NCBI GenBank assembly: GCA_013180605.1
Contig: QBUL01000185.1
Span: 1 to 48,520, forward strand
Direction: 5' to 3'
DNA length: 48,520 bases
Origin: Candidatus Methanophagaceae archaeon GoMg1
Lineage (GTDB): Archaea > Halobacteriota > Syntropharchaeia > Alkanophagales > Methanospirareceae
This document shows, piece by piece, positions 10,159 to 17,655 of the stretch; positions within the stretch are counted from its first letter, which is position 1; the number at the start of each line of letters is the position of its first letter. The position numbers and the translations under genes are program-made. A model generated the notes under the pieces. The model was given only the letters and a program-made list of their open reading frames with translations. It was not told the DNA's origin and did not search any database.

Positions 10159-11148
10159 ATGGAGAATAATTCATACGATTTCGAATTGGGGAAGATAAAA
10201 GAGTTAATAAAAGAAAGAGGGGCGAAAAGGGTTGGACTGCAGCTCCCGGAGGGTATCAAAACAGTAGCGACGGATATTGCCGCTGAGATTTCAAAAGAGA
10301 CGGGAGCGGAAGTGATAATATCCGGGAACTCGTGCTATGGTGCATGCGACATAGACGAGAAACTGATGAGAAACGTGGATATGCTTTTCCATTTCGGGCA
10401 TACAGAAACTTTTTTGCAAGCAAAAAAGTTTGTGGTAAGAGAAAAAGTTCCGAAAAAGGTTGTTTTTATAGAACTCAGAAGCGGGGTTGACATTAAGCCA
10501 GCAGTGGAGAAGGCCGTAGCCGAAATAAAAGGGGACACGGTAGGGTTAGTAGCGACGGTTCAGCACGTTCATGCATTGAAAGAAGCAGAAATACTGCTTG
10601 CTCGCCTGGGAAAGAAAGCGATAATAGGTAAATCTCGCTTGAAGTACGATGGGCAGGTATTGGGCTGCGAGTTCTCTTCTGCTGTGGTTCCCTGTGATGA
10701 GATTTTATTTGTAGGCAGCGGGGGGTTTCACCCTGCGGGACTCGCATTATATACAGGTAAAAGGGTAATTGCTGCTGACCCGTTCACCATGCAAATAGGT
10801 GTTTACAAAGCTGATGAATTGAGGAAAAAGAGGTACATAGCGATAGAGCGGGCGTTGGATGCGAAGTCTGTTGGGATAATCATAGGTATGAAGAGTGGTC
10901 AGTTTAATCTCAGTGGGGCGATTGATTTGAAGAGAGAAGCAGTAGGAAAAGGGTTAGATGCTTATTTGATTACGATGGATGAGATAAGTGAGGACAAATT
11001 GCTTGGGTTTAAAGTGGATGCATTTGTAAATACTGCATGTCCAAGGTTGGTAGAGGATTTTACACATTTCAAGAAGCCTGTTATTTCTATAAAGGAGTTT
11101 GAAGTGGTTCTTGGTGAAAGGAGGTGGGAAGATTGTTTCGTGTTGTAA
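10159..11148 (+). CDS. dph2: Diphthamide synthase Dph2
   Basis: Performs the first step of diphthamide formation on elongation factor 2: transfer of the 3-amino-3-carboxypropyl group from SAM to a histidine, using a [4Fe-4S] cluster in a non-canonical radical SAM reaction. In archaea the enzyme is a homodimer. The three domain-spread cysteines expected for the cluster are visible: C59/C63 in NSCYGACDID, C170 in LGCEFSS and C294 in NTACPRLVED. The 329-residue length fits the archaeal form. No strong ribosome binding site precedes ATG 10159, so translation may be coupled to the upstream CitG-like gene. Confidence 0.95.
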   Translation: MENNSYDFELGKIKELIKERGAKRVGLQLPEGIKTVATDIAAEISKETGAEVIISGNSCYGACDIDEKLMRNVDMLFHFGHTETFLQAKKFVVREKVPKKVVFIELRSGVDIKPAVEKAVAEIKGDTVGLVATVQHVHALKEAEILLARLGKKAIIGKSRLKYDGQVLGCEFSSAVVPCDEILFVGSGGFHPAGLALYTGKRVIAADPFTMQIGVYKADELRKKRYIAIERALDAKSVGIIIGMKSGQFNLSGAIDLKREAVGKGLDAYLITMDEISEDKLLGFKVDAFVNTACPRLVEDFTHFKKPVISIKEFEVVLGERRWEDCFVL

Positions 11149-11161
11149 TAGGCGTGAAAAA

Positions 11162-11184
11162 AAACCGAAAACCTTATATACCCA
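11162..11184 (+). promoter_or_regulatory. BRE/TATA promoter of the DUF2178 operon
   Basis: ACCGAAAACCTTATATACC is a textbook BRE plus TATA arrangement. The start would be near 11,205, ahead of the poly-G tract and the ATG at 11,239. Confidence 0.7.
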
Positions 11185-11223
11185 TTATTATATATATCTA
11201 ACATAAAGTTAGAAATAGATAAC

Positions 11224-11233
11224 GGGGGGGGGG
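11224..11233 (+). repeat. Ten-G homopolymer at the ribosome binding site
   Basis: An uninterrupted run of ten G lies five bases before ATG 11239, where the Shine-Dalgarno sequence should be. It is the only such run in the window. Slippage here would change the spacing or strength of initiation. Confidence 0.8.
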
Positions 11234-11238
11234 TAAAA

Positions 11239-11671
11239 ATGGAAGAAAAAAATGTAAAAAGATTGTGGATAGCGATAACAGCAGTTGTTGTCGCGATAGC
11301 GGCCGTCGCTTTTGGGGCGGCATTGGGATGGAGCACCCGTGTACTATTGATGCCTGTGATTTTAGGGATAATTATCGCCAATTTGTCTGTTGTTCTCTGG
11401 GTACTGTGGAAAAAGATGCAGGATAAAAAGGCAGGCTTTCCAGTTAAGGATGAGAGGACAAATATTATAGAATGGCGTGCAGCACACTATACGGTCATTA
11501 TATCTGGCTGGTTCATTGCTCGGACTTATGTGGTACCTCTGGCTTGGTGTGAAAGTCCTTGGCTTGCGTGAGCTAAATGCAGTTCAGGCACTTTTGGCGT
11601 CAATCATTGTAATGGGTGCAGTGAATATAGGATTGCGCGGGTATTTTGGCAGGAAAGGTGATATAAAATGA
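11239..11671 (+). pseudogene. DUF2178-type membrane protein, frameshifted
   Basis: The N-terminal frame (from ATG 11239) has two hydrophobic helices (AITAVVVAIAAVAFGAALGW and LLMPVILGIIIANLSVVLWV) and the family segment DERTNIIEWRAAHYTVIIS. Near 11,515-11,530 the homology passes into the +1 frame (LGLMWYLWLGVKVLGL, VQALLASIIVMGAVNIGLRG) and continues to the stop at 11,671. One extra base, or two missing bases, explains this. The first frame would otherwise end at 11,571 with an unrelated tail. The restored protein would have about four membrane helices and no known enzymatic role. The second frame's stop overlaps the next start, so the operon is otherwise intact. A sequencing error is possible. 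Confidence 0.8.
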
Positions 11672-11994
11672 AAAACGTGCTTTGGTATTTTGGATTTCTT
11701 TCATTACTGAGCTTGCTGTATTTCGTTGAGGGGAAGACGGCTTTTCTGCTGTTCCTTTCCTTCATTCCCTACTTGGCAACATACAATGCAAACGACGAGA
11801 GAATTGAAGCAAATACTGGCAGAGCAACAAGAAACGCTTTTGCATACACGGTATTTTTTGGAGTTGCAACGATTGTGTACGTATACCTGTCACACAGCAC
11901 TGAATTATTCGCTCCAGCATTTGTAGCTCTTTTCGGAGGATGCCTGTTAGTGTGCATTCTTTCTTTACTTTACTACGACAAGACAGGGCGATAA
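11668..11994 (+). CDS. Small membrane protein, DUF3796-like
   Basis: A 108-residue protein with four predicted hydrophobic segments ([68 protein letters not shown]) and a short charged loop [14 protein letters not shown] in the middle. Its ATG overlaps the stop of the preceding DUF2178 gene (ATGA), and the HTH gene follows one base after its stop. The DUF2178 / DUF3796-like / XRE-HTH arrangement is a recurring small operon in archaea and Firmicutes. Biochemical role unknown. Confidence 0.75.
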   Translation: MKNVLWYFGFLSLLSLLYFVEGKTAFLLFLSFIPYLATYNANDERIEANTGRATRNAFAYTVFFGVATIVYVYLSHSTELFAPAFVALFGGCLLVCILSLLYYDKTGR

Positions 11995-11995
11995 G

Positions 11996-12193
11996 ATGAA
12001 AACCAGAATCAAGGAACTCAGAGCCAGACATAATCTAACCCAGGATGAACTTGCAAAAAAAGTTGGGGTGAGGAGGGAGACAATAGTTTTTTTGGAGAAG
12101 GGTAAATACAACCCTTCTCTTAAATTAGCACATAACATAGCCACCGTTCTGAAGACAACGATTGATAAACTGTTTATTTTTGATGACGAGTGA
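11996..12193 (+). CDS. XRE-family HTH transcriptional regulator
   Basis: A 65-residue protein that is essentially one lambda-repressor-like DNA-binding domain: [20 protein letters not shown] (first helices and turn), [18 protein letters not shown] (recognition helix and loop) and a short dimer-like tail. This is the minimal YozG-type regulator. It is the last gene of a three-gene operon with two small membrane proteins and probably regulates that operon, possibly through the palindromic or A+T-rich DNA near the promoter at 11.16 kb. The last point is inference from position only. Confidence 0.9.
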   Translation: MKTRIKELRARHNLTQDELAKKVGVRRETIVFLEKGKYNPSLKLAHNIATVLKTTIDKLFIFDDE

Positions 12194-12330
12194 GTTTTTA
12201 AGTAAGACGAAGCAGGTCGTTGCAGGACAACATGTGTTTTTATGATGAAAAGAGCAATTTTTATAAAAGAAGTTGAATTATGATAAAAAATGATAAAATA
12301 GCGTGGTTAGAAATGGTTGTGTGATATAAA

Positions 12331-13047
12331 ATGACACTCGGCATCATTGGCGGGACAAGTTTATTTGGCACGAAGCTTATTGAAGATGCGCAAGAAAGAG
12401 AGGTGGATACAAAGTATGGCACAGTTTACCTCCTCTTTACTGCTGACGTTGTCTTCATCCCGCGGCATGGTAAGACGAGAAACATCCCACCACACAGGAT
12501 AAATTACAAAGCTTATCTGGCAGCGTTTAAGTATTTAGGCGTAGAGAACATCATAGGGGTTACTTCTGTCGGCAGTTTAAGGCGGGACATAAAACCACGA
12601 TCCTTAGTCATTCCTCATGACTACATAAGTCTGTGCAGCATACCATCATTTTACGATGACGAACTCGTGCATGTTACGTCGGGATTGGACGAGCAGTTGA
12701 GAACAGCAATAATAGAAGTGGCAACGGATTTTGATGCTGCGGTTATCACAAGGGGCGTTTATTTCCAGACACCCGGACCCCGGCTCGAAACCCGCGCGGA
12801 GATAGATTTCATAAAGAATTACGCAGATGTGATAGGAATGAACATGGCTTCAGAAGCGACACTCGCAAAGGAGTTGGGGCTTCGATACGCAAGCATAAGC
12901 AGCGTGGACAATTATGCGCATGGCTTAATCGCCGAAGGAGAAGAAGAATTGGATTACAAACAAATAGTTGAAGCAGCGGCTAAAAATCGAGAGAAATTAG
13001 AACTGCTGCTTATGAAGTTGATAGATGCTTTACAGGGCTCAATCTAA
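12331..13047 (+). CDS. S-methyl-5'-thioinosine / 6-oxopurine nucleoside phosphorylase
   Basis: Belongs to the MTA phosphorylase / PNP family and cleaves a purine nucleoside with phosphate, for methylthioadenosine-type salvage. Marks are GIIGGTSLFG at the N-terminus, the phosphate-site RHGKTRNIPPHRINYKA, TRGVYFQTPGPRLETRAEI and GMNMASEA. The base-recognition segment reads SVDNYAHG. The Asn matches enzymes that prefer 6-oxopurines such as methylthioinosine rather than adenine-type substrates; this is inferred from comparison with the characterised methanogen enzyme family. The 238-residue length is typical. The stop codon lies inside the flank of a B element. Confidence 0.88.
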   Translation: MTLGIIGGTSLFGTKLIEDAQEREVDTKYGTVYLLFTADVVFIPRHGKTRNIPPHRINYKAYLAAFKYLGVENIIGVTSVGSLRRDIKPRSLVIPHDYISLCSIPSFYDDELVHVTSGLDEQLRTAIIEVATDFDAAVITRGVYFQTPGPRLETRAEIDFIKNYADVIGMNMASEATLAKELGLRYASISSVDNYAHGLIAEGEEELDYKQIVEAAAKNREKLELLLMKLIDALQGSI

Positions 13048-13255
13048 AAATCGAGAGATATATCACCGCGGAGAGCGCAGAGCACGCAGAGTTTTAAGAC
13101 CGTTTTTAATCATTGCTCGGTTTTTCTGGTGCCTTTGCGTTCTCCGTGTGCTCTGCGGTGAAATTTACGGATTTAGCAATTTCAAAATAAATCTGCATAA
13201 ATCAGTGTAAATCTGTGTCTTAAATAGAAGGAAGGTTATACACTATATACAAGAA
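13040..13255 (+). repeat. Composite B element plus A-element right end upstream of pheA
   Basis: The 5' part (13,040-13,171) is a full B element with CACCGCGGAGAGCGCAGAG at one end and GTGCTCTGCGGTGAAAT at the other. The 3' part (from about 13,185) is only the right end of an A element: AATCAGTGTAAATCTGTGTC, then TTAAATAGAAGGAAGGTTATA and CTATATACAAG. The same right-end flank is found at 18.66 and 30.6 kb. The last part forms the presumed pheA promoter. Confidence 0.85.
13236..13252 (+). promoter_or_regulatory. Repeat-borne TATA box of pheA
   Basis: CTATATAC at 13243-13250 predicts transcription from about 13,272, giving pheA a leader of about 20 nt without an obvious ribosome binding site. 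The box lies in the conserved A-element flank. Confidence 0.5.
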
Positions 13256-13292
13256 CAAAAGGAAAAAAATACTGTCGTAAGTGCAAATCTAA

Positions 13293-14186
13293 ATGAAAGT
13301 AGGTATATTGGGTCCCGCGGGGACTTTTTCGGAAGACGCAGCAGAGTTGTGGCTAAAAGGTAGAAATGAGAATTTGGTCGAGATGAAATATTACGAAACG
13401 ATATTTGACGTCTCGGAGAGTTTGTTACGAAAAGAAGTAGATTACGGGATAGTCCCTATTGAAAATTCGTTGGAAGGTTCAGTAGGAGAGACGTTAGACG
13501 TGCTTTCGAGTGAGAATAGAGAAGAGATACAGATAGTCGGAGAGGTTTTAGTACCGATAAATATTTGTCTGCTCGCTCAAACGTTTAAAAAAAGTTTAAT
13601 CAAAACGGTGGTTTCACATCCCCATGCATTAGCACAGTGTAAGCAGTTCATACGGGAACAATTAAAGGGAGTGGAGGTGAAATCAGTGGACAGTACGGCA
13701 AGCGCAGCAAAATTGGCTTCGCAATCTGAAGAGATAGCGGCATTAGCGTCTAAAGCAGCAGCACAGAAGTATGGTCTCAATATACTGGAAGAGAACGTAC
13801 AGAGTGGTGCCATGCCCCGTGAGCCCGCAAGCCCTGAGAGCGCTTATAAGGATAGCGTTACGAGATTCGTCGTGCTTTCTTCTTCTGCTTCTGGTATCAA
13901 AACCGCACCCACAGGAAGAGACAAGACTTCTGTATTGATATATCTGAAGGACTACCCAGGTGCGTTATACGATGTCTTAGGCGAATTCGTTCAGCGAGGA
14001 ATAAACCTTACGAAGATAGAGTCCCGCCCTTCTAAGCGTGCATTAGGCGATTACATGTTTCATATAGATTGCGAAGGGCATATAGAAGAGGAGAAGGTAA
14101 AAGAGACGTTAAGAGGCGTGGAGAGCAAAGTCGCAATGTTGAAAATCTTGGGAGCTTATCCGATAGCCAATAGCAATGAAAAATGA
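13293..14186 (+). CDS. pheA: Prephenate dehydratase with ACT domain
   Basis: Converts prephenate to phenylpyruvate in phenylalanine synthesis. The catalytic part starts GILGPAGTFSEDAA; it contains DYGIVPIENSLEGSV near residue 50, the SHPHALAQC motif and DSVTRFVVL, whose TRF triad is part of the active site. A C-terminal ACT domain (SVLIYLKDYPGALYDVL, then KIESRPSKRALGDYMFHID) is the usual site of phenylalanine feedback inhibition, with the GALYDVL and ESRP elements present. The 297-residue monofunctional form is common in archaea and bacteria. Transcription probably starts in the A-element flank just upstream. Confidence 0.96.
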   Translation: MKVGILGPAGTFSEDAAELWLKGRNENLVEMKYYETIFDVSESLLRKEVDYGIVPIENSLEGSVGETLDVLSSENREEIQIVGEVLVPINICLLAQTFKKSLIKTVVSHPHALAQCKQFIREQLKGVEVKSVDSTASAAKLASQSEEIAALASKAAAQKYGLNILEENVQSGAMPREPASPESAYKDSVTRFVVLSSSASGIKTAPTGRDKTSVLIYLKDYPGALYDVLGEFVQRGINLTKIESRPSKRALGDYMFHIDCEGHIEEEKVKETLRGVESKVAMLKILGAYPIANSNEK

Positions 14187-14214
14187 AAATTTTAGAAATG
14201 AATGGGAGTGAATG

Positions 14215-14298
14215 ATGTCCGAAGAGCATTTAAGTGAGGAGGGAATATTTGCAGACTATGAGTTTAAAGCGTTATCTAATATTAGAGTTAGGGCATAA
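14215..14298 (+). CDS. Possible 27-residue small protein
   Basis: An acidic mini-ORF (SEEHLSEEGIFADYEF...) starts at tandem ATGs 14212/14215 behind GGGAG and ends seven bases before the epimerase start. Its ribosome binding site is good and its position suggests a translationally linked leader peptide or small protein, but length gives little statistical support. No family recognised. Confidence 0.35.
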   Translation: MSEEHLSEEGIFADYEFKALSNIRVRA

Positions 14299-14304
14299 AG
14301 AGTT

Positions 14305-15288
14305 ATGAAAATCATTGTTACCGGCGGAGCGGGATTCATAGGTTCACATGTCGTTGATAGGTTGATAGATGCAGGACACGAGATAGTAGTCCTAGATGAC
14401 TTAAGTGCAGGGGACGAGAGATTCATAAATCCTCACGTAGGTAAACAAAATTTCCAGTTTCATAAAGTAGACATCCTGCATGAGGATATAAGCCCGTTTT
14501 TTGACGGTGTAGAAGAGGTTTGGCATCTTGCAGCCAATCCGGAAGTGCGAATAGGTGCAGCAGATACAAGAGTTCATCTGGAGCAGAACGTCATTGCAAC
14601 CTACAACGTGCTGGAAGCAATGAGGAAGAACAATGTGCGCAGGATGATTTTTACGTCCACATCTACCGTTTACGGCGATGCGGATAAACTACCGACACCT
14701 GAAGAGTATCCTACAATTCCCGTTTCGTTATATGGCGCGTCGAAACTCGCCTGTGAAGCTTTTATCGCGGCGTACTGCCATACTTTTGATATGCGTGCCT
14801 GGATATACCGGTTTGCGAACGTTGTAGGCAGGAGGTCTTCGCACGGCGTAATCTACGACTTCATAAATAAGATAAGAAACAACCCGGAAGAGCTGGAAAT
14901 CTTAGGCGATGGGAATCAAACAAAATCGTATATTTACGTGGATGATTGCATAGACGCGATGGTGGCAGGTTTAAACGAAAACGAAAGCGCAAATGTTGGG
15001 GCAGGGGCAGGAGTGGAGGGTTATCCCGCAGCCAAAAATAGAGTGAATGTTTTCAATATAGGCACCGACGACATGACAACGGTGAAACGAATTGCTGAGA
15101 TAGTATGTGAAGAGATGCGGGTGTCTCCAAAACCGAAACTCAGATTCACGGGTGGTAAAAGAGGGTGGAAAGGTGACGTGCCCATTATGCTGCTTGACGC
15201 TTCAAAATTGAATGAACTGGGTTGGAAACAGAAGTATAACTCGGAAGAGGCGGTGAGGAAGGCGGCAGAGGATTTGCTGGAGGTGTAA
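14305..15288 (+). CDS. NAD-dependent sugar-nucleotide epimerase/dehydratase
   Basis: An extended short-chain dehydrogenase of the UDP-glucose 4-epimerase / dTDP-glucose dehydratase type. NAD-binding VTGGAGFIGSHVVDRL opens the protein, LDDLSAG follows strand 2, the catalytic Ser/Thr lies in FTSTSTVYGD and the Tyr-x3-Lys pair in LYGASKLACEAF. The 327-residue length fits. Likely makes or modifies a sugar nucleotide for glycans or surface polymers, but the exact substrate cannot be read from sequence. Found alone, without other glycan genes nearby. Confidence 0.93.
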   Translation: MKIIVTGGAGFIGSHVVDRLIDAGHEIVVLDDLSAGDERFINPHVGKQNFQFHKVDILHEDISPFFDGVEEVWHLAANPEVRIGAADTRVHLEQNVIATYNVLEAMRKNNVRRMIFTSTSTVYGDADKLPTPEEYPTIPVSLYGASKLACEAFIAAYCHTFDMRAWIYRFANVVGRRSSHGVIYDFINKIRNNPEELEILGDGNQTKSYIYVDDCIDAMVAGLNENESANVGAGAGVEGYPAAKNRVNVFNIGTDDMTTVKRIAEIVCEEMRVSPKPKLRFTGGKRGWKGDVPIMLLDASKLNELGWKQKYNSEEAVRKAAEDLLEV

Positions 15289-15317
15289 AAGCCCGCATGG
15301 TTTACTACTTTAGTCAC

Positions 15318-15352
15318 AACCTATCTACCCCACAGTAAATTCGGGGGCATCC
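15318..15352 (-). repeat. E element, degenerate copy
   Basis: On the minus strand GGATGCCCCCGAATTTACTG and the following GGGG match the E hairpins at 35.5, 42.05 and 43.1 kb, and translate to GCPRIYCGVDRL before a stop. The hairpin partner arm is decayed here. It lies just beyond the epimerase gene in the opposite orientation. Confidence 0.55.
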
Positions 15353-15470
15353 ATGGGATGGTGGTGGGTGGGCGTGTGTTTGGCGATGATAGCGCGAATT
15401 TTGCTTATCGGCCTCTATATTTATGAAGTGCGAAGCATTTGAGCGAACAAACTGAGCCACAAACAGCGTG

Positions 15471-16024
15471 TTATGTGAAGTTTTGGCAATATCCTTGTTC
15501 ACTCTGACCAATACAAGTCCTTACCAGTAACTCAAGTTCTTTATTTTGGTAATCGAACTCAGCCACAACCTTTTTCAGGCTATCAGGTAACTTCCTATAC
15601 CCCCACAAGCCCCGCTTTTTTGTCTCTTCCACACCATTTCGGATGAAGTAATAGGGCAGATTTACATGGAAAAACGAGATGCTGTCAGCATCTCTAAAAC
15701 ATCAACGCGTTTCGTGCCTCCCGTTTCATGATGGCAGACCAGAAAAAAGATGTCATCGGCTAATTTTGTACTTATGTTGCACTCTTTCATTATTTCTACC
15801 AGGATATTAGCACTGTTTGAAGCATGGGCTGCTTTAAACTCATCGTAATCCTTATAATCTTCGCGCCTTACTTTCCGTTCTTCAATGGCTCTTTCTATAT
15901 CATGACTTAAAGCAGCTATTTTTAAGGCATCACCAGCATCAGGTTTTAATTCCCTACAGATTAACTTTTTTTTGATTTATCCCAAATAGCTTCATCCTAC
16001 AATCCCTATTTTGATTTTGTTCAT
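15471..16024 (-). pseudogene. Broken HD-like protein gene
   Basis: Minus-strand translation gives one coherent protein across two frames. Upstream part: ALKIAALSHDIERAIEERKV, ANILVEIMKECNISTKLADD and IFFLVCHHETGGTKRVDVLE. After a frameshift near 15,675-15,690: ADSISFFHVNLPYYFIRNGV, LWGYRKLPDSLKKVVAEFDY. The spaced His-Asp pair (SHDIE) and the later HHETGG and ADSISFF segments resemble an HD-type metal-dependent phosphohydrolase, but this is only a pattern match. The N-terminus also carries stop codons (after IGIVG and SYLG). At least three disabling changes are present, so it is not functional as written. Confidence 0.65.
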
Positions 16025-16154
16025 AAGCAATCATCTCCTGTTTATTCTAATGCCATAGTTAATGTAAAGTTATATGTTCGAACCTGGTCCCTCTTCATCC
16101 TTCTGGACGAACTTCAATCATCACCTACGCTCTTCATCATTCTCCTGTATTAAG

Positions 16155-16403
16155 TCACATCCTCACCACACCGGAATTGTTTCCATCTACAAAAGGATGA
16201 CCCTGAACAAAATCCCTTAAAATGATTGGTGCAACCTTGAATAAATCTATATTTCCCCTTATCACCTCGCCTTTTATCCGTTTAATCGTGAATTATATCG
16301 AACCTCTATTCAGAAGTCCAAATACACCACCTGCATTTTCGATTACGTCATCGTGGATCATTATCTCATCATCGACGTTAAATAAAATTTTAACTTGCGT
16401 CAT
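16155..16403 (-). pseudogene. Broken Fic/Doc family gene
   Basis: Minus-strand reading: IHDDVIENAGGVFGLLNRGS, a TAA at 16293-16295, then FTIKRIKGEVIRGNIDLFKV, APIILRDFVQGHPFVDGNNS and an early TGA. The GLLNRGS...F-T-I-x-R-I-K-G and HPFVDGN pieces are the signature of a Fic/Doc (death-on-curing) protein. The Fic motif HPFxDGNKRxG is destroyed after the Asn (NNSGVV in place of NKRTG), and an in-frame stop divides the gene. A dead toxin or AMPylase-type gene next to a living PIN module. Confidence 0.75.
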
Positions 16404-16462
16404 TAGCCCCTATCTCACTACCTCGCGATGAATTACAGGGTCATCTCTGTCTAAAATAGCGT

Positions 16463-16894
16463 TCATAACATTTGAAAGCGATGATAATCTACATCTAAGC
16501 CGATAAACTTCCCGGCTTTTTTAATTCCCTCATCCGTTGTGACAATTCTGGCATGATGTTTTCGAGCTATTGCCAGAATATATGAATCTACCAAAGAAAT
16601 ACCAAATCTACAAAGGCTTACCTTGTATTCGGCAGCTTGGAACGCATCGCTGTTGTCAATATTCACGATCTCCGAAGCTGGCAAACATTTAATCCCCTCA
16701 AGTTTTTCTCGTATCCCTTTGACACCATACTTTTCGGAGTTTTTATAAAATATCTCACTGATTAACATTTCGAAAATAATCAGTTTCTTTCTTCCAAAAC
16801 GTGCCTCTTTCCAGTATCTAACCCACTTGTCAGGGATGTCTTCAGAAAATATAAGTGAATAAACGTTTGTAGTATCAAAAAGATACTTTTTCAT
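16463..16894 (-). CDS. PIN-domain ribonuclease (VapC-like toxin)
   Basis: A 143-residue PIN domain. The acidic metal-binding residues expected for the fold are at D7 (YLFDTTN), E42 or E47, D103 (LVDSYILAIAR) and D121 (IVTTDEG). PIN toxins cleave RNA, often tRNA or rRNA, when released from their antitoxin. The small gene just upstream (5-base gap) is the likely antitoxin. The whole module is A+T rich and sits in a decaying accessory region. No sign of truncation. Confidence 0.88.
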   Translation of the reverse strand: MKKYLFDTTNVYSLIFSEDIPDKWVRYWKEARFGRKKLIIFEMLISEIFYKNSEKYGVKGIREKLEGIKCLPASEIVNIDNSDAFQAAEYKVSLCRFGISLVDSYILAIARKHHARIVTTDEGIKKAGKFIGLDVDYHRFQML

Positions 16895-16899
16895 TCTGC

Positions 16900-17055
16900 T
16901 TATTCCTCTGATACCGGATATAAAACTCGTTTTAGCTTGATATCCCCCTCTTTATTGCATGCAACCAAAATACCTTTGTCGTCTCTTGAAATAATCATGC
17001 ATGCATTTTGCTCAAGTGTTTCATATACGGGTTCTTCCTTCTTCTTTTCTATCAT
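16900..17055 (-). CDS. Small antitoxin partner of the PIN toxin
   Basis: A 51-residue protein beginning IEKKKEEPVYETLEQNACM and containing IISRDDKGILVACNKEGDIK, with a strong GGAGGAGG ribosome binding site before ATG 17055. It is translated immediately ahead of the PIN gene. Assignment as antitoxin rests on this linkage and on its small charged character; there is no clear DNA-binding motif, so direct neutralisation rather than operator binding could be its only role. Confidence 0.7.
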   Translation of the reverse strand: MIEKKKEEPVYETLEQNACMIISRDDKGILVACNKEGDIKLKRVLYPVSEE

Positions 17056-17095
17056 GTTATCCTCCTCCATCTATAAATTATAATATATAATTGAG

Positions 17096-17110
17096 ATATA
17101 TATAAGTTTT
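17096..17110 (-). promoter_or_regulatory. TATA box of the PIN module
   Basis: On the minus strand ACTTATATATAT lies about 45 nt before the antitoxin start, leaving a short leader with GGAGGAGG. Confidence 0.5.
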
Positions 17111-17112
17111 AC

Positions 17113-17359
17113 ATTCACAAGAGATATTCTTCTTTTTCAACATGGATGTTGAGCCCCTCAGCCGTTTGCTTATGCACATGCACAAACATCACACCCCCTG
17201 CCAGAGCAAAACCGTCCCGCGATATTTACGCGAAAAGACCAAGTGATCAGTCCGCATTGAGACCGTATGTCAGTCATGACGAAGAGCATGCCTTTTTACC
17301 TTGTCTCCCTTCGCTTCCACTTCGCCCATCTCTCTTTAAGGTAATTGCTATATCTATAA
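17113..17359. other. Gap without a recognisable gene
   Basis: About 250 bases between the PIN module and eS27. The minus strand holds short protein-like pieces in different frames (for example MRTDHLVFSRKYRG and VHKQTAEGLNIHVEKEEYLL), which suggest a decayed gene, but I cannot name it. The large-subunit protein gene (L44e) often found before eS27 is absent here. Confidence 0.4.
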
Positions 17360-17361
17360 AC

Positions 17362-17395
17362 CTTCTTAAACTTATAAGTATCCTTTTCTTATAAA
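17362..17395 (+). promoter_or_regulatory. Promoter of the eS27-aIF2alpha operon
   Basis: AAACTTATAAGTATCC and a second TTCTTATAAAAT box lie 60-80 nt before the eS27 start. Either could serve as TATA box; the second gives a leader of about 30 nt. Confidence 0.5.
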
Positions 17396-17444
17396 ATAAA
17401 GAAAACAAGATATCTTTAATATAGAAGGAGAAGGCGAGCATAAA

Positions 17445-17630
17445 ATGAAAAACGAGAAGAAAACGAGAAGCAGGTTTATAATGGTGAAGTGTGACGATTG
17501 CGAAAATGAGCAGGTCGTTTTTGACCATGCATCCACGAGTGTAAAATGTAACGTCTGCGGGAGAACCCTGGTTGTGCCGAAAGGAGGAAAAGCAGAGATA
17601 AAAAGCAGGATAATAAACGTCTTTGAATAG
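17445..17630 (+). CDS. rps27e: Small ribosomal subunit protein eS27
   Basis: A 61-residue zinc-ribbon ribosomal protein of the archaeal/eukaryotic small subunit. The ribbon cysteines are visible as VKCDDCENEQVVF and VKCNVCGRTLVVPKGG, and the C-terminal KAEIKSRIINVFE is characteristic. A GGAGAAGG ribosome binding site precedes the start. It heads the conserved archaeal cluster eS27-aIF2alpha-Nop10-PAC2. Confidence 0.95.
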   Translation: MKNEKKTRSRFIMVKCDDCENEQVVFDHASTSVKCNVCGRTLVVPKGGKAEIKSRIINVFE

Positions 17631-17655
17631 TCACACATAAATCATATGGAGAAAC

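Noticed and set aside
13025-13210. A 61-codon open frame across the MTIP 3' end
   Set aside because: It is a translation of the B and A repeats (CACCGCGGAGAG and following) and matches no protein pattern.
17146-17394. A plus-strand open frame of 82 codons before eS27
   Set aside because: Composition is not protein-like, there is no ribosome binding site, and it overlaps the eS27 promoter.
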